The notes: generated by a model from the sequence alone, not told the origin. A stretch of 64,000 nt of DNA from Aeromonas bestiarum (GCF_000819745.1 NZ_CDDA01000008.1:131223-195222), one strand, 5' to 3'. Counted from the stretch's first letter, positions 46,338-55,652 are shown. Numbers and translations are program-made.

Positions 46338-47822
46338 ATGTCAGTCAATATTGCGGCAGTGGATTTAGGCGCCTCCAGCGGGCGGGTAATATGGGCCAGC
46401 TATGATCCGGTCAATGACAATATCACCATGCAGGAGATGCATCGCTTTACCAATGGCATGGTGCATAGCAATGGGCATGATTGCTGGGAACCGGAACGGC
46501 TCTTTTCCAATATCTTGCTCGGGCTGGAAAAAATTGATGCCGCTGGCATTGCGCTCGATGCGGTGGGTATCGACTCTTGGGGGGTCGACTTTGTACTGCT
46601 GGATGCGGCGGGCCAGATGCTCGGTGACGCTGTGGCTTATCGCGATGCCCGTACCGACGGCGTGCCGGAGCGGGTCTGGCAGCAGTTGTCCCGCGATGAG
46701 ATCTATCGTCGCAGCGGTATCCAGTTCCTCAAGTTCAACAGCCTCTATCAGATCCGGGCCCTGCTCGATGAAAAACCGGCCTGGCTGGACAAGGTCACCC
46801 GTCTGCTGCTGATCCCCGATTACCTGCACTATCGGCTGACCGGCCAGTTCAGCTGCGAATTTACCAATGCCTCCACCAGTCAGCTGGTCAATGCCCGCAG
46901 CAGGGATTGGGATCCCGAACTGATCGGGTTGATCGGCGAAGGGGGCAAGTGGCTGCAGCCCATCGCCACCCCCGGCACCCGGCTGGGTCACTGGATCAGC
47001 CCCTCCGGCCGTCAGGTCAGCGTCATCCTGCCTGCCACTCACGACACCGGCTCGGCCATAGTCGCCACCCCGCTGAGTGGACGCGGCGCTGCCTATATCA
47101 GCTCGGGCACTTGGTCGCTGGTCGGGGTCGAGCGCAAGGCTCCGCTGACCGATGCTGCCGCCCTGGCTGCCAACCTCACCAATGAAGGGGGAGTGGAGGG
47201 AACCTGGCGTCTGCTCAAGAACGTCATGGGGTTGTGGCTGGTGCAGGGGCTGCAGGCGCTGTGGCCGCAGCTGGGCTTCGCAGAGTTGGTGGCGCAGGCG
47301 GAACAGGCCGAGCCCTTTGCTTACCTCATTCACCCCAACGACGAACGTTTTCTCAATCCCGCCTGCATGCGCAGCGCCATCCAGCATTTCTGTCAGGAGA
47401 CGGGACAGGGCACGCCGCAGAACCCGGGCGAGCTGGTGCGCTGCGTGCTGGACAGCCTGGCGCTGTGCTACGACCAGGTGCTCAGGGAGCTGGAGAGCGT
47501 CACCGGCGAGCCCATCACCAGGTTGCATATCGTAGGTGGCGGCTCCCAGAACCGGTTGCTCAACCAGCTTTGCGCCGACATCTGCCAATGCACAGTGCTC
47601 ACCGGGCCTGTGGAGGCCTCGGCGCTCGGCAACATCGGCTGGCAGCTCAAGGGGCTGGGCCTTTTACAGGATCTGGCGGACGTGCGCCGCCTGATCCGCC
47701 ACAACACCCGCATCGACACCCTGCATCCGCATGAGGTCCCGCAGCTGGACCATTACCGGACGCGCTTTGCCGCGCTCTGCGCGCACACCCATTCAGACAC
47801 GTTAATCGAGGAAGTTGTATGA
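46338..47822 (+). CDS. rhaB: rhamnulokinase RhaB
   Basis: Phosphorylates L-rhamnulose at C1 using ATP. 494 residues of the FGGY kinase fold: N-terminal [18 protein letters not shown], substrate region [13 protein letters not shown], and C-terminal ATP-binding [19 protein letters not shown]. Length close to E. coli RhaB (489). First gene of rhaBATM; its TGA overlaps the rhaA ATG by four bases (ATGA). Confidence 0.97.
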   Translation: MSVNIAAVDLGASSGRVIWASYDPVNDNITMQEMHRFTNGMVHSNGHDCWEPERLFSNILLGLEKIDAAGIALDAVGIDSWGVDFVLLDAAGQMLGDAVAYRDARTDGVPERVWQQLSRDEIYRRSGIQFLKFNSLYQIRALLDEKPAWLDKVTRLLLIPDYLHYRLTGQFSCEFTNASTSQLVNARSRDWDPELIGLIGEGGKWLQPIATPGTRLGHWISPSGRQVSVILPATHDTGSAIVATPLSGRGAAYISSGTWSLVGVERKAPLTDAAALAANLTNEGGVEGTWRLLKNVMGLWLVQGLQALWPQLGFAELVAQAEQAEPFAYLIHPNDERFLNPACMRSAIQHFCQETGQGTPQNPGELVRCVLDSLALCYDQVLRELESVTGEPITRLHIVGGGSQNRLLNQLCADICQCTVLTGPVEASALGNIGWQLKGLGLLQDLADVRRLIRHNTRIDTLHPHEVPQLDHYRTRFAALCAHTHSDTLIEEVV

Positions 47823-49078
47823 ACCCGAATATTGAAACTGCCTTTGCCCTGGCCAAACAGCAATATGCCGCCCTCGGCGTCGATGTGGAACAGGCGTTGA
47901 CTACCCTGGCCACCATTCCCGTCTCCATGCACTGCTGGCAAGGGGACGATGTCGGTGGCTTCGAAGCGGATGCCGGCGCCCTGACCGGCGGCATTCAGGC
48001 GACCGGCAACTATCCGGGCAAGGCGCGCGATGCCATCGAGCTGCGTCGCGACCTGGATCTGGCGATGTCACTGATCCCGGGGGCCAAGCGGCTCAACCTG
48101 CACGCCATCTATCTGGAGGCGGAGGGCCCGGTTGCGCGGGACAAGATTGAACCCAAGCACTTCGCCAACTGGGTGAGCTGGGCCAAGGAGAGAGGCGTGG
48201 GTCTGGACTTCAACCCCAGCTGTTTCTCCCATCCGCTGAGCGCCGATGGCATGACGCTGTCACATCCGGATCCCGAAATCCGCCGCTTCTGGATCGATCA
48301 CTGCAAGGCGAGCCGTCGTATCTCGGCCTCCTTTGGTCAGGCGCTGGGTACGCCGTCCGTGATGAACATCTGGATCCCGGACGGCATGAAGGATCTGCCC
48401 GCCGACCGGCTCGGGCCGCGTCAGCGGCTGATGGCGGCACTGGATGAGGTGCTGGCCGAGCGGATCGACGAGGCGCACCACATAGATGCCGTGGAGAGCA
48501 AGTTGTTCGGCATAGGCGCCGAGTCCTACACGGTCGGGTCGAACGAGTTCTACCTGGGTTATGCCAGCTCCCGTGACATAGCCCTGTGTCTGGATGCCGG
48601 CCATTTTCACCCCACCGAGGTCATCAGCGACAAGATCAGCGCGGCCTCCCTGTTTGTCCGGCACCTGCTGCTGCACGTCAGCCGCCCGGTGCGCTGGGAC
48701 AGCGACCACGTGGTGCTGCTGGATGACGAAACCCAGGCCATCGCCAATGAAATCATCCGCAATGAGTTGCTGGCGCGGGTGCATATCGGCCTCGACTTCT
48801 TCGATGCCTCCATCAACCGCATCGCGGCCTGGGTTATCGGTACCCGCAACATGAAAAAGGCGCTGTTGCGTGCTCTGCTCGAGCCCATTGAGATGCTGCG
48901 TCAGGCCGAATGCAAGGGGGATTACTCGACCCGGCTGGCCCTGATGGAGGAGACCCGCAGCCTGCCGTGGCAAGCAGTCTGGGACTACGCCTGCGCCCGT
49001 GAAGGGGTTGCGGTGGGCGTCGACTGGCTCGACGCCGTCAAGGAGTACGAGGCGCAGGAGCTGCTCACTCGTCGCTGA
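47819..49078 (+). CDS. rhaA: L-rhamnose isomerase RhaA
   Basis: Converts L-rhamnose to L-rhamnulose. 419 residues, the same as E. coli RhaA. Family segments [14 protein letters not shown] near the N-terminus, [28 protein letters not shown], metal-site [13 protein letters not shown] and [14 protein letters not shown] are intact. ATGA overlap with rhaB indicates translational coupling. It is followed by a hairpin before rhaT. Confidence 0.97.
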   Translation: MNPNIETAFALAKQQYAALGVDVEQALTTLATIPVSMHCWQGDDVGGFEADAGALTGGIQATGNYPGKARDAIELRRDLDLAMSLIPGAKRLNLHAIYLEAEGPVARDKIEPKHFANWVSWAKERGVGLDFNPSCFSHPLSADGMTLSHPDPEIRRFWIDHCKASRRISASFGQALGTPSVMNIWIPDGMKDLPADRLGPRQRLMAALDEVLAERIDEAHHIDAVESKLFGIGAESYTVGSNEFYLGYASSRDIALCLDAGHFHPTEVISDKISAASLFVRHLLLHVSRPVRWDSDHVVLLDDETQAIANEIIRNELLARVHIGLDFFDASINRIAAWVIGTRNMKKALLRALLEPIEMLRQAECKGDYSTRLALMEETRSLPWQAVWDYACAREGVAVGVDWLDAVKEYEAQELLTRR

Positions 49079-49092
49079 GTTCACCCTCTGCC

Positions 49093-49118
49093 GACGCCCG
49101 CCATGTGTGGCGGGCGTC
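49093..49118. repeat. perfect 10-bp stem-loop between rhaA and rhaT
   Basis: GACGCCCGCC (49093-49102) and GGCGGGCGTC (49109-49118) pair around six bases with no U-tract on the plus strand. Probably an mRNA stabiliser that sets a lower level for the downstream transporter. Confidence 0.65.
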
Positions 49119-49211
49119 AGAAAAACAACAAAAACAGCGCGGTTGTCATCAAGGACGCTTCCCTCCATCGGGAAGCAAAAACACAATCAAACCTCAAGCA
49201 AGGAACATCTC

Positions 49212-50240
49212 ATGTCTGCAATCGTATCGGGAATCGGTTGGCATCTGGTTGGCGCCGCCTCGGCGGCCTCCTTCTATGCGCCCCTCAGCAAGGTCCGGCG
49301 CTGGTCGTGGGAAACCACCTGGGCCTTCGCCGGCCTGTTTTCATGGATCCTGTTGCCCTGGCTGGTCACCTCCACGCTGATCGATGACTTCGGCGCCTTC
49401 TACAGCGTGGTGGACAGCAAGGCATTCTGGGGCATGTTTCTGTTCGGTGCCATGTGGGGGATAGGCAATGTCAACTATGGCTTGACCATGCGCTATCTGG
49501 GCATGTCTCTGGGCATAGGGATCGCCATCGGCGTGACCCTGGTGGTGGGCACCCTGATGCCACCCATATTGCGTGGGGAATTTGGTCAGCTGCTCACCAC
49601 GGCCAGTGGCCAAATCACCCTGCTCGGTGTCTTTGTCGCGTTGATCGGCATAGGCATAGTCACCTGGGCTGGGCATCAGAAAGAGATTGCCCTGGGCACG
49701 ACTACCCGGGAGTTCAACCTGAAGAAGGGGCTGCTGCTGGCGGTGATGTGCGGCATCTTCTCCTCGGGATTTGCCTTCGGTCTGGAAGCCGCGGCCCCCA
49801 TCCGGCAGGCATCGCTGGCACTTGGCATCAACCCGCTCTACGCCGTGTTGCCGAGCTACGGCATCATCATGGGCGGTGGAGCCATCGTCAACATGGCCTA
49901 CTGCTTCATCCGGCTGGCAACGCGCCCCGAACTGTCACTGCGCAATGATCTGGCCCAGCCAGCGCGGAGTTTGCTGCTCAATGGCTTGCTGGCCGCGGCC
50001 GGTGGCATCATGTGGTATCTGCAGTTCTTCTTTTATGCCTGGGGCGAAGCCAGCATTCCCGAACACCTCTCCTTCGTGAACTGGATGTTGCACATGAGCG
50101 GTTATGTGTTGTGTGGCGGTATCGTGGGGCTGTTGATGGCGGAATGGAAAGGGGTCGGCACTCGTCCGGTGCGGATCCTCTGCATCGGCATGCTGGTGAT
50201 AGTCGGTGCCGCCAATCTGGTCGGCATGGGCATGGCATAA
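49212..50240 (+). CDS. rhaT: L-rhamnose/proton symporter RhaT
   Basis: Inner-membrane rhamnose uptake protein, 342 residues (E. coli 344), about ten hydrophobic helices: [20 protein letters not shown] at the N-terminus, [20 protein letters not shown], and [14 protein letters not shown] in the middle. Start at 49212 with AAGGAAC upstream; the longer frame runs through the preceding intergenic DNA. It precedes rhaM by 11 bp. Confidence 0.97.
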   Translation: MSAIVSGIGWHLVGAASAASFYAPLSKVRRWSWETTWAFAGLFSWILLPWLVTSTLIDDFGAFYSVVDSKAFWGMFLFGAMWGIGNVNYGLTMRYLGMSLGIGIAIGVTLVVGTLMPPILRGEFGQLLTTASGQITLLGVFVALIGIGIVTWAGHQKEIALGTTTREFNLKKGLLLAVMCGIFSSGFAFGLEAAAPIRQASLALGINPLYAVLPSYGIIMGGGAIVNMAYCFIRLATRPELSLRNDLAQPARSLLLNGLLAAAGGIMWYLQFFFYAWGEASIPEHLSFVNWMLHMSGYVLCGGIVGLLMAEWKGVGTRPVRILCIGMLVIVGAANLVGMGMA

Positions 50241-50251
50241 GGAGCGACAAG

Positions 50252-50566
50252 ATGATCCGCAAGGCATTCCTGATGTCGGTGTACCCTGGCTGTGAGGTGG
50301 AATACCGTCGCCGTCACGATGAACTCTGGCCCGAGCTGGCCGCAACCCTGAAGGCGCACGGGGCCAGCAACTACAGCATCTTTCTCCACCCGGAGAGCTG
50401 TCAGCTGTTTGGTTACGTCGAGATTGAAGATGAGGGACGCTGGCGCGAGGTGGCCAGTACGGCCATCTGCCAGCAGTGGTGGGCCTATATGCAAGAGATA
50501 ATGCCATCGCACCCCGACAACAGCCCGATCAGCATGGAGCTCTCCTCGCTCTTCCATCTGGCCTGA
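50252..50566 (+). CDS. rhaM: L-rhamnose mutarotase RhaM
   Basis: Interconverts alpha and beta anomers of L-rhamnose so that the isomerase receives its preferred form. 104 residues, as in E. coli. Conserved segments YRRRHDELWPEL and GASNYSIFLHPE, YVEIEDEGRW and the WW pair in CQQWWAYMQEIM. RBS GGAG before the ATG. Last gene of rhaBATM, followed by a strong terminator. Confidence 0.97.
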   Translation: MIRKAFLMSVYPGCEVEYRRRHDELWPELAATLKAHGASNYSIFLHPESCQLFGYVEIEDEGRWREVASTAICQQWWAYMQEIMPSHPDNSPISMELSSLFHLA

Positions 50567-50598
50567 TAGCGGGTGTGTCATCCGGCCCAAAAACGACC

Positions 50599-50636
50599 AA
50601 GGGGTTGGCATCGTCATGATGCCAACCCCTTGTTTT
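50599..50636 (+). terminator. terminator of rhaBATM
   Basis: AAGGGGTTGGCATC and GATGCCAACCCCTT form a long perfect stem (50599-50631) followed by GTTTTAT. The tRNA-Arg converges on it from the other side, so it may serve both. Confidence 0.9.
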
Positions 50637-50639
50637 ATA

Positions 50640-50716
50640 TGGTGCTCCCGACTGGAGTCGAACCAGTGGCCTGTCCCTTAGGAGGGGACCGCTCTATCCT
50701 ACTGAGCTACGGGAGC
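50640..50716 (-). tRNA. tRNA-Arg (CCT)
   Basis: 77-nt tRNA with encoded CCA. Acceptor GCTCCCG/CGGGAGC, anticodon loop CTCCTAA (anticodon CCT, reads AGG), T-arm ACTGG-TTCGACT-CCAGT. All stems pair. No integrase or attachment repeat was found beside it. Confidence 0.97.
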
Positions 50717-50728
50717 CTTGTGGCGGGC

Positions 50729-50756
50729 ATTATACAAGAAGCCGCTCCCTTTTAAA
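50729..50756 (-). promoter_or_regulatory. promoter of tRNA-Arg
   Basis: Minus strand -10 TATAAT (50729-50734), 16-bp spacer and a weak -35 TTTAAA (50751-50756), with GC-rich discriminator GCCCGCC. It lies in the 50-bp gap after flgT. Confidence 0.7.
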
Positions 50757-50766
50757 CCCTTGATTC

Positions 50767-51921
50767 TTATTCCAATACTGCCAAATCCCCGATCTGGATG
50801 TTAAACGGCGAATATTTGTTCTGAGTGCTGATGATGGCGCCGTCCTCGAATACCTGTACCACTTCGAACAGGCCGTCGGCCGGGTTGCGCATCATGCGCG
50901 ACTTGCCATAGGGGTCGATGAAGTCGGCGCTGTGCTGGATGCGGAACTGATCCCCCAGCCTGACGCCGTTGCGCCGGCCCAGATTGATGTGGGGGCCGCG
51001 TTCGTTCTGGCCTATCACCCGGGCGGTGACCGGGGCGCAGTTGAGCTGGGCGACCAGATCCTGCACCGCCTCCTGCAACTGATAGTTCACCTCCTGGCCA
51101 TAGCTGGACTGCCAGAACTGGCCGCTGCTGCTGCCTATCTGATCCCGCTTGCCGAAGGTCCAGTTGGCGCGGCCCTGATACTCCTTGCGGCTTAGCAGGC
51201 TGCCATTGATGCCATCGAACAGGTAGAGCTGCATGCGAAAGTTGCGAATGGGATCTTCGTACCAGCTGGTCAGCTGGTTGCCCTGCGGCTCGATGGAGAG
51301 GTCATCTATGCTGCCGAGCACCAGATACTGGCTGTCGGTGCGCAGGCTGAGGGCCTTGATCTCCTCCAGGGCGCTGCGATCCCCCTGTTGCAGGTGGAGC
51401 GGATCTATGCGCAGGTTTTCGTCCAGCCACTGGCGTACGGCCACCCCTTGCGGCGCGTTGGCCAGGGTCTCGAACATGCGACGGGACAGGTTGGCGGGCA
51501 TGTCGTCGAGAGCGCCGTAGCTCGCCTGATCCGGGTAGCGCAGCCGCAGCCTGACCAGCGTCAAATCCTTGGCGTAATGCTGGGTCTGGCAGATCTGGCG
51601 TTCGGCCTGGATATCGGCCTGTACCGTGATGTACATGCGGCCGTTGCGCACCTCTTCCCGCTTGAGCCGGTACTGGCGGATGTCGCCGCCGGAGCGGATC
51701 TGGATCTGCTCGGAGCGCAGGCTGCCGTTTTCCAGACGCTGGATGCTGGAGACGGCGGCACCGCTCGCCAGCAGGGCCTGGCGCAGGGCGTCGCGGGTCG
51801 CCTGCTCGCGGGCATAGACCTCGTCGCCCCCCAGGATGGCGGCACTGCCCTGGGCTTCGATAAGCTCTGCCCGGACCGACAGGCTGGCCAGCAGCAGGGT
51901 TAACAGCAGCGGTAATTTCAT
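50767..51921 (-). CDS. flgT: flagellar H-ring protein FlgT
   Basis: Periplasmic component of the polar-flagellum H-ring in vibrios and aeromonads, needed to assemble the sodium-motor rings. 384 residues with signal peptide ending SVRA. N-terminal domain with LIEAQGSAAILGGDEVYARE, middle domain LTSWYEDPIRNFRMQLYLFD, C-terminal domain with RRNGVRLGDQFRIQH. Start at MKLPLLLTLL (51921) rather than the open extension to 52035. Divergent from flgOP, as in Vibrio. No other flagellar genes are in the window. Confidence 0.88.
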   Translation of the reverse strand: MKLPLLLTLLLASLSVRAELIEAQGSAAILGGDEVYAREQATRDALRQALLASGAAVSSIQRLENGSLRSEQIQIRSGGDIRQYRLKREEVRNGRMYITVQADIQAERQICQTQHYAKDLTLVRLRLRYPDQASYGALDDMPANLSRRMFETLANAPQGVAVRQWLDENLRIDPLHLQQGDRSALEEIKALSLRTDSQYLVLGSIDDLSIEPQGNQLTSWYEDPIRNFRMQLYLFDGINGSLLSRKEYQGRANWTFGKRDQIGSSSGQFWQSSYGQEVNYQLQEAVQDLVAQLNCAPVTARVIGQNERGPHINLGRRNGVRLGDQFRIQHSADFIDPYGKSRMMRNPADGLFEVVQVFEDGAIISTQNKYSPFNIQIGDLAVLE

Positions 51922-52114
51922 GACAAACACCTTGAATATGCGGGTCGGCCTCTCACCCCTGTCGAAGTGATGGCGCCGGCCGATACAGACCACAGAACCG
52001 TGCCAGTTGCACAGCACACCGCAAATAATTAGCAAGATCCATGCCTCATTCCCGACTCAAGCTTTGGCCAGCCGAACCGATAACGAATCAGGTGCAGATA
52101 CAGGAAAGGTATCC

Positions 52115-52735
52115 ATGAACAAACTCATCACGGCGTTGGCCCTCGCGCTGGCTCTGACCAGCTGTGGTTCCGACCCCATCAACCGGGATCTGGGTGATCC
52201 TCGCCAGGCCGCTGCTGGCATGGAGCTAAACTGGCTGGTTGCGCGCATGACCGATCAGCTGATGGAGCGCAAGTCCCTCACGACCCTGACCGAGCCCATC
52301 GCCGTCTCCTCCTTCGTCGATCTCGATACCCTGCAGGACACCAACTGGATGGGGCAGCAGATCGAGGAGAGCTTTATCTACGAGCTGAACCGGCGCGGGG
52401 AAGTGGTGGTGGATTTCAAGATGACTGGCAGCATCAAGGTGACCCCGCAGGGTGACTTCGTGATGAGCCGCAACTACCGGGAGCTCTCCCCCCGGTTGCC
52501 CATCTCCCGCATCCTGACCGGCACCTTCAGCCGCAATGGCAAGGGGATCCTGGTCAATGCCCGCATCATAGATCTGCGGACCAAGATGGTGGAGACCACG
52601 GCCCAGAGCCTGATCCCGCAAAAATACCTGTTTGGCGCCAACAACTCGTTTGGCCGGGCATCCATCAATCGCGGTTACCTGATGCGCGACAGCCAGGCGC
52701 GTCCCGGCGGCCATCTGGTCAATCTGACCCCCTGA
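52115..52735 (+). CDS. flgO: flagellar outer-membrane lipoprotein FlgO
   Basis: FlgO-family protein of 206 residues. N-terminal signal with lipobox LTSC (Cys17). The conserved body includes IAVSSFVDLDTLQDTNWMGQ, QIEESFIYELNRRGEVVVD, and LTGTFSRNGKGILVNARIID. AGGAAAGG precedes the ATG. It is followed after 15 bp by flgP, forming the flgOP operon required for stable flagella in Vibrio. Confidence 0.88.
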   Translation: MNKLITALALALALTSCGSDPINRDLGDPRQAAAGMELNWLVARMTDQLMERKSLTTLTEPIAVSSFVDLDTLQDTNWMGQQIEESFIYELNRRGEVVVDFKMTGSIKVTPQGDFVMSRNYRELSPRLPISRILTGTFSRNGKGILVNARIIDLRTKMVETTAQSLIPQKYLFGANNSFGRASINRGYLMRDSQARPGGHLVNLTP

Positions 52736-52750
52736 CAAGGAGTGAGCGCA

Positions 52751-53182
52751 ATGAAGATCCTGTTCGGATGCCTGCTGGTCCTGCTGCTGACCGCGTGCAG
52801 CGGTGGCAATCGGGTGGTCAACTACGGCGGCGGCAACAACAAACCCGATGACTTCCCGGTACTCAAGGCCGTGGGTTACGCGGTGATCGACATTCAGCCG
52901 GGGCCGTCCCAGTCAGAGAAGATGTTGCAGGCCATTCGCGCCTCCAAGATGGATGCCTACCGCGAACTGGCGGAGCAGCTCAATGGCCAGCAGGTGCGGG
53001 GCCAGAGCAGCTACAAGGATTTGACCCAGACCTCCAACTCGCTGGACGTGTCCGTGGCCGGCATGGTGCGTGGCGCCCGGGTGGTGGCCTCCTATCCCCG
53101 TGGCAACACCTATGCCACCGAGATGGAGCTCGATACCCGCGCCCTCTACAACATCAACCAGTTGATGGCCGGTCAGTTCTGA
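52751..53182 (+). CDS. flgP: flagellar outer-membrane lipoprotein FlgP
   Basis: 143-residue lipoprotein with lipobox LTAC (Cys16) and the FlgP (LPP20-like) body: YAVIDIQPGPSQSEKMLQAI, SKMDAYRELAEQLNGQQV, GMVRGARVVASYPRGNTYAT. In polar-flagellated bacteria FlgP forms a basal disk or outer ring. Start at MKILFGCLLV, preceded by AAGGAGTGAG. Ends before a shared terminator with pheA. Confidence 0.88.
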   Translation: MKILFGCLLVLLLTACSGGNRVVNYGGGNNKPDDFPVLKAVGYAVIDIQPGPSQSEKMLQAIRASKMDAYRELAEQLNGQQVRGQSSYKDLTQTSNSLDVSVAGMVRGARVVASYPRGNTYATEMELDTRALYNINQLMAGQF

Positions 53183-53199
53183 CGGCGAGGCAGAAAAAC

Positions 53200-53230
53200 A
53201 AAAGGCGAACATGATGTTCGCCTTTTTTGT
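53200..53230. terminator. bidirectional terminator between flgP and pheA
   Basis: AAAGGCGAACAT pairs with ATGTTCGCCTTT (53201-53225), with T-tracts on both sides, serving the convergent flgOP and pheA transcripts. Confidence 0.88.
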
Positions 53231-53242
53231 TGGCAAAAACGG

Positions 53243-54415
53243 TCAGTTGCCCATCAGTACCGGCGGCACTGTGGTCGGCTTGACGTCTTCGCTCGGGTAG
53301 CAGCCCAGCACCTTGATGTAGCGGGTGATCTTGGTAAGCTCCATCAGCGCGGCCTGCATGGCCGGGGTCTGCAGGTTGGCGGACACATCCAGATAGAACA
53401 TCTCCTCCCAGGGGTTGCCCTGCACCGGCCGGGATTCGAGCTTGGTCATGTTGATCTCGTTGTTGCGCAGCACCAGCAGCGCCTCCACCAGGGAGCCGGG
53501 CTTCTGGGAGGTGGACATGATGAGGGTGGTCTTGGCCGGAATTTGCGGCGCCACGTCGATGGGCTTGCGCGCCACTACGATGAAGCGGCTGTAGTTCTCC
53601 TTCTGGTTGGCGAGCTGCTCGGCCAGCACGTCCAGTCCGTACAGCTCACCGCCAGCCGCGCTGCCGATCGCCGCCGCCTCCGGGCTTGCCAGCTCTTTCA
53701 CCTTCATCATGGCGCTGGAGGAGGAGTCGCAGATCTCGTGGCGCGCCCCTTCCAGCTTGCTCAGGTAGTGGGAGCACTGCTGGAACACCTGGGGGTGGGC
53801 GTAGAAGGTCTTGATGCGGCCCAGCTCGGTCGGCACTGCGGTCAGGATGCAGTGCTCTATGGGGTAGGTCAGCTCGCCGACGATGGAGAGGCTGGTGTGC
53901 TGCATCACGTCATACACCTCGTTGATGGAGCCCGAGCTGGTGTTCTCTATGGGCAGCACGCCGAAGGCGGCGCGACCCGACTCCACCGCATCCAGCACCT
54001 CGCGAAAGTTCTGGCAGTTTACCTCTATCACCTGATCCTTGTAGCGGGCCAGATACTTGCGAGCCGCCAGGCTGGAGTAGGAACCGCGCGGGCCCAGATA
54101 GGCGACGCTGGTCATGGGCTCCTGCTGCTCCGGGTTGAGCAGGCTCTGCAGATAAGCCTGCTGGGAGAGCACGGAATCTTCGATGATGGTGTGATAGATG
54201 CGGGTGATGTACTGGGCATCCAGCCCCAACACACGCCCTTTCTGGATCAGGGCGACCAGCAGATCCTGCTCGCGCTGGGTGTCGCGGATGGGACGGGGAT
54301 TGGCCTGCTTGGCACGGGCGACCTCTATGCTGAGGGTCTTGCGCTTGGCCAGCAGGGCAAGCAGCTCCTGATCCAAGCGGGTGATGTCTTGTCTGATCTC
54401 GTCGAGCGTAGCCAT
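53243..54415 (-). CDS. pheA: bifunctional chorismate mutase/prephenate dehydratase PheA
   Basis: Makes phenylpyruvate from chorismate. 390 residues: AroQ chorismate mutase (about 1-90), prephenate dehydratase (about 105-285, VAYLGPRGSYSS onward), C-terminal ACT domain with the phenylalanine-binding motif LESRPVQGNPWEEMF. The dehydratase TRF motif reads SRF here (ENYSRFIVVARKP); serine keeps the hydroxyl. Regulation by the pheL leader and attenuator upstream is visible. Confidence 0.97.
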   Translation of the reverse strand: MATLDEIRQDITRLDQELLALLAKRKTLSIEVARAKQANPRPIRDTQREQDLLVALIQKGRVLGLDAQYITRIYHTIIEDSVLSQQAYLQSLLNPEQQEPMTSVAYLGPRGSYSSLAARKYLARYKDQVIEVNCQNFREVLDAVESGRAAFGVLPIENTSSGSINEVYDVMQHTSLSIVGELTYPIEHCILTAVPTELGRIKTFYAHPQVFQQCSHYLSKLEGARHEICDSSSSAMMKVKELASPEAAAIGSAAGGELYGLDVLAEQLANQKENYSRFIVVARKPIDVAPQIPAKTTLIMSTSQKPGSLVEALLVLRNNEINMTKLESRPVQGNPWEEMFYLDVSANLQTPAMQAALMELTKITRYIKVLGCYPSEDVKPTTVPPVLMGN

Positions 54416-54452
54416 GGTGGTTCCCTATCCAAATAATCGAGTGTGGTAGCTG

Positions 54453-54481
54453 CAAAAAAAAGCCTCCGCTAGGGGAGGCTC
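54453..54481 (-). terminator. pheA attenuator terminator
   Basis: On the minus strand AGCCTCC and GGAGGCT pair around about six bases, followed by eight Ts, between pheL and pheA. Upstream, AGAAAGCAAAGA at 54545-54556 and its complement TCTTTGCTTTCT at 54487-54498 can form the competing earlier hairpin, with one arm inside pheL. Confidence 0.85.
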
Positions 54482-54524
54482 GATTCGTCTTTGCTTTCTG
54501 TTCATGCGACGACAGGGCCTTCCC

Positions 54525-54572
54525 TCATGTGGGCCGGATAAACGAGAAAGCAAAGAGGAATGGTGCGTGCAT
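54525..54572 (-). CDS. pheL: pheA leader peptide PheL
   Basis: 15-codon leader peptide MHAPFLFAFSFIRPT with four phenylalanines in seven codons, directly upstream of the attenuator. It compares with E. coli PheL (also MxxxPFxFAFxF). Ribosome stalling at Phe codons under low phenylalanyl-tRNA would let the alternative hairpin form and pheA be transcribed. Confidence 0.88.
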   Translation of the reverse strand: MHAPFLFAFSFIRPT

Positions 54573-54745
54573 GGGTCTTGTCCTGAAAATATCGTCATAA
54601 CCATTAAGGGATTTGGGCCTGTGATGCAAGTAAAACTTGCCCGGGGGAGGTGAACGGGGCAGGGTGTTTGCGTGTGCCGACGGGCCATTCAAGCACCAGA
54701 TTGCGGCGGTTGGCTCAGAGGCAGAGGCATCAGGAGGAGGTAACA

Positions 54746-55342
54746 ATGGCGATTATTTTTGATCTGGGACGGGTGGTGGTGAGCTGGGAGCCGGTGGCCA
54801 TAGTGCGCTCGGTGCGAGGGCCTGACGACGCTGAGGCGCTGGCGGAGCGGCTGTTCAACCACCCGGACTGGTTGGAGGTGGACCGCGGCACCCTGTCGCT
54901 GCACACCATGGCCCGCCAGGCGCAGGGGCGCACCGGCCTGCCAGCGGCACAGAATCTCGCCATTTTGCAGGCGGTGCCCGCATCGCTCCTGCCGGATCCC
55001 GCTATGCTGACCCTGATAGAGACGCTGCATGGGGCGGGCCACCGCCTCTATGCGCTCTCCAACATGGGGCATGCCAGCATCGACTGGCTGGAGCAGCATG
55101 CATTCTGGCGCTTCTTCAGCGGCAAGGTGGTGTCGGCGCGGGTACGTATGATGAAGCCGGAGCCGGATATTTATCGCTATCTGCTGGTGTCGTTCGACCT
55201 GAAGGCCGACGAGTGCCTGTTCATCGATGACAGCCCCGCCAACGTGGCTGCCGCGCAGGCGCTGGGGATCGGGGGGCTGGTGTTTACCGATGTGCCCAGC
55301 TGTCGTCAGCAGCTGCTGTCGCTGGGCTATCTGCCCGGTTGA
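54746..55342 (+). CDS. HAD-family phosphatase (YihX-like)
   Basis: 198-residue HAD-IA hydrolase. Motif I IIFDLGRVVVSWEP (nucleophile Asp, second position Gly, as in YihX-type proteins), motif II around YALSNMGHASIDWL, motif III lysine in MMKPEPDIYRYLL and motif IV in CLFIDDSPANVAAAQALG. Strong RBS GGAGG before the ATG. YihX dephosphorylates glucose 1-phosphate, but substrate assignment here is open. Confidence 0.88.
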   Translation: MAIIFDLGRVVVSWEPVAIVRSVRGPDDAEALAERLFNHPDWLEVDRGTLSLHTMARQAQGRTGLPAAQNLAILQAVPASLLPDPAMLTLIETLHGAGHRLYALSNMGHASIDWLEQHAFWRFFSGKVVSARVRMMKPEPDIYRYLLVSFDLKADECLFIDDSPANVAAAQALGIGGLVFTDVPSCRQQLLSLGYLPG

Positions 55343-55373
55343 GCCGACAGTCTGGAGTGCTCAAGGAGACGTT

Positions 55374-55652
55374 ATGGAGCATGGCCGGTTTCGCAATTGG
55401 TTGAGTCACTACCCGGATGCCGGCCTGCTGATCGCCTGCCTGGATGGCAGCGGTTACCAGCTCTGTGTCGAGGTCGACGGCGAGATGCAGTGCCTCACCG
55501 ACAGCGAGGAGGGCAGGCTGACGTTCGGCTCCCTCGAGCAGGCGGAGGGCTTTTTGCGGGCCCATCAGGTGCATCAGGCGAAACTGCGGATTTATGATGC
55601 GCAACAGGATGAAAATGAGGGTAATTGGCAGGAGATGATCATTAAATTCTGA
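55374..55652 (+). CDS. small conserved protein, possibly DUF6482
   Basis: 92-residue soluble protein following the HAD gene by 31 bp on the same strand, with AAGGAG before the ATG. Sequence features are a central strand pair (CLDGSGYQLCVEVDGEM) and a glutamate-rich C-terminus. I tentatively place it in DUF6482; function unknown. Confidence 0.6.
   Translation: MEHGRFRNWLSHYPDAGLLIACLDGSGYQLCVEVDGEMQCLTDSEEGRLTFGSLEQAEGFLRAHQVHQAKLRIYDAQQDENEGNWQEMIIKF

Noticed and set aside
50640-50766. tRNA-Arg as an integration site of a mobile element
   Set aside because: No integrase, no repeated tRNA 3' end and housekeeping genes on both sides.
51990-52005. Sigma54-like promoter upstream of flgT
   Set aside because: TGGCACG fits the -24 element, but the -12 position reads TGTGG rather than TTGCA. 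Kept only as a remark.
54425-54746. Longer minus-strand frames upstream of pheA
   Set aside because: They merely contain the PheL leader peptide or run through the attenuator; no family resemblance or ribosome site.
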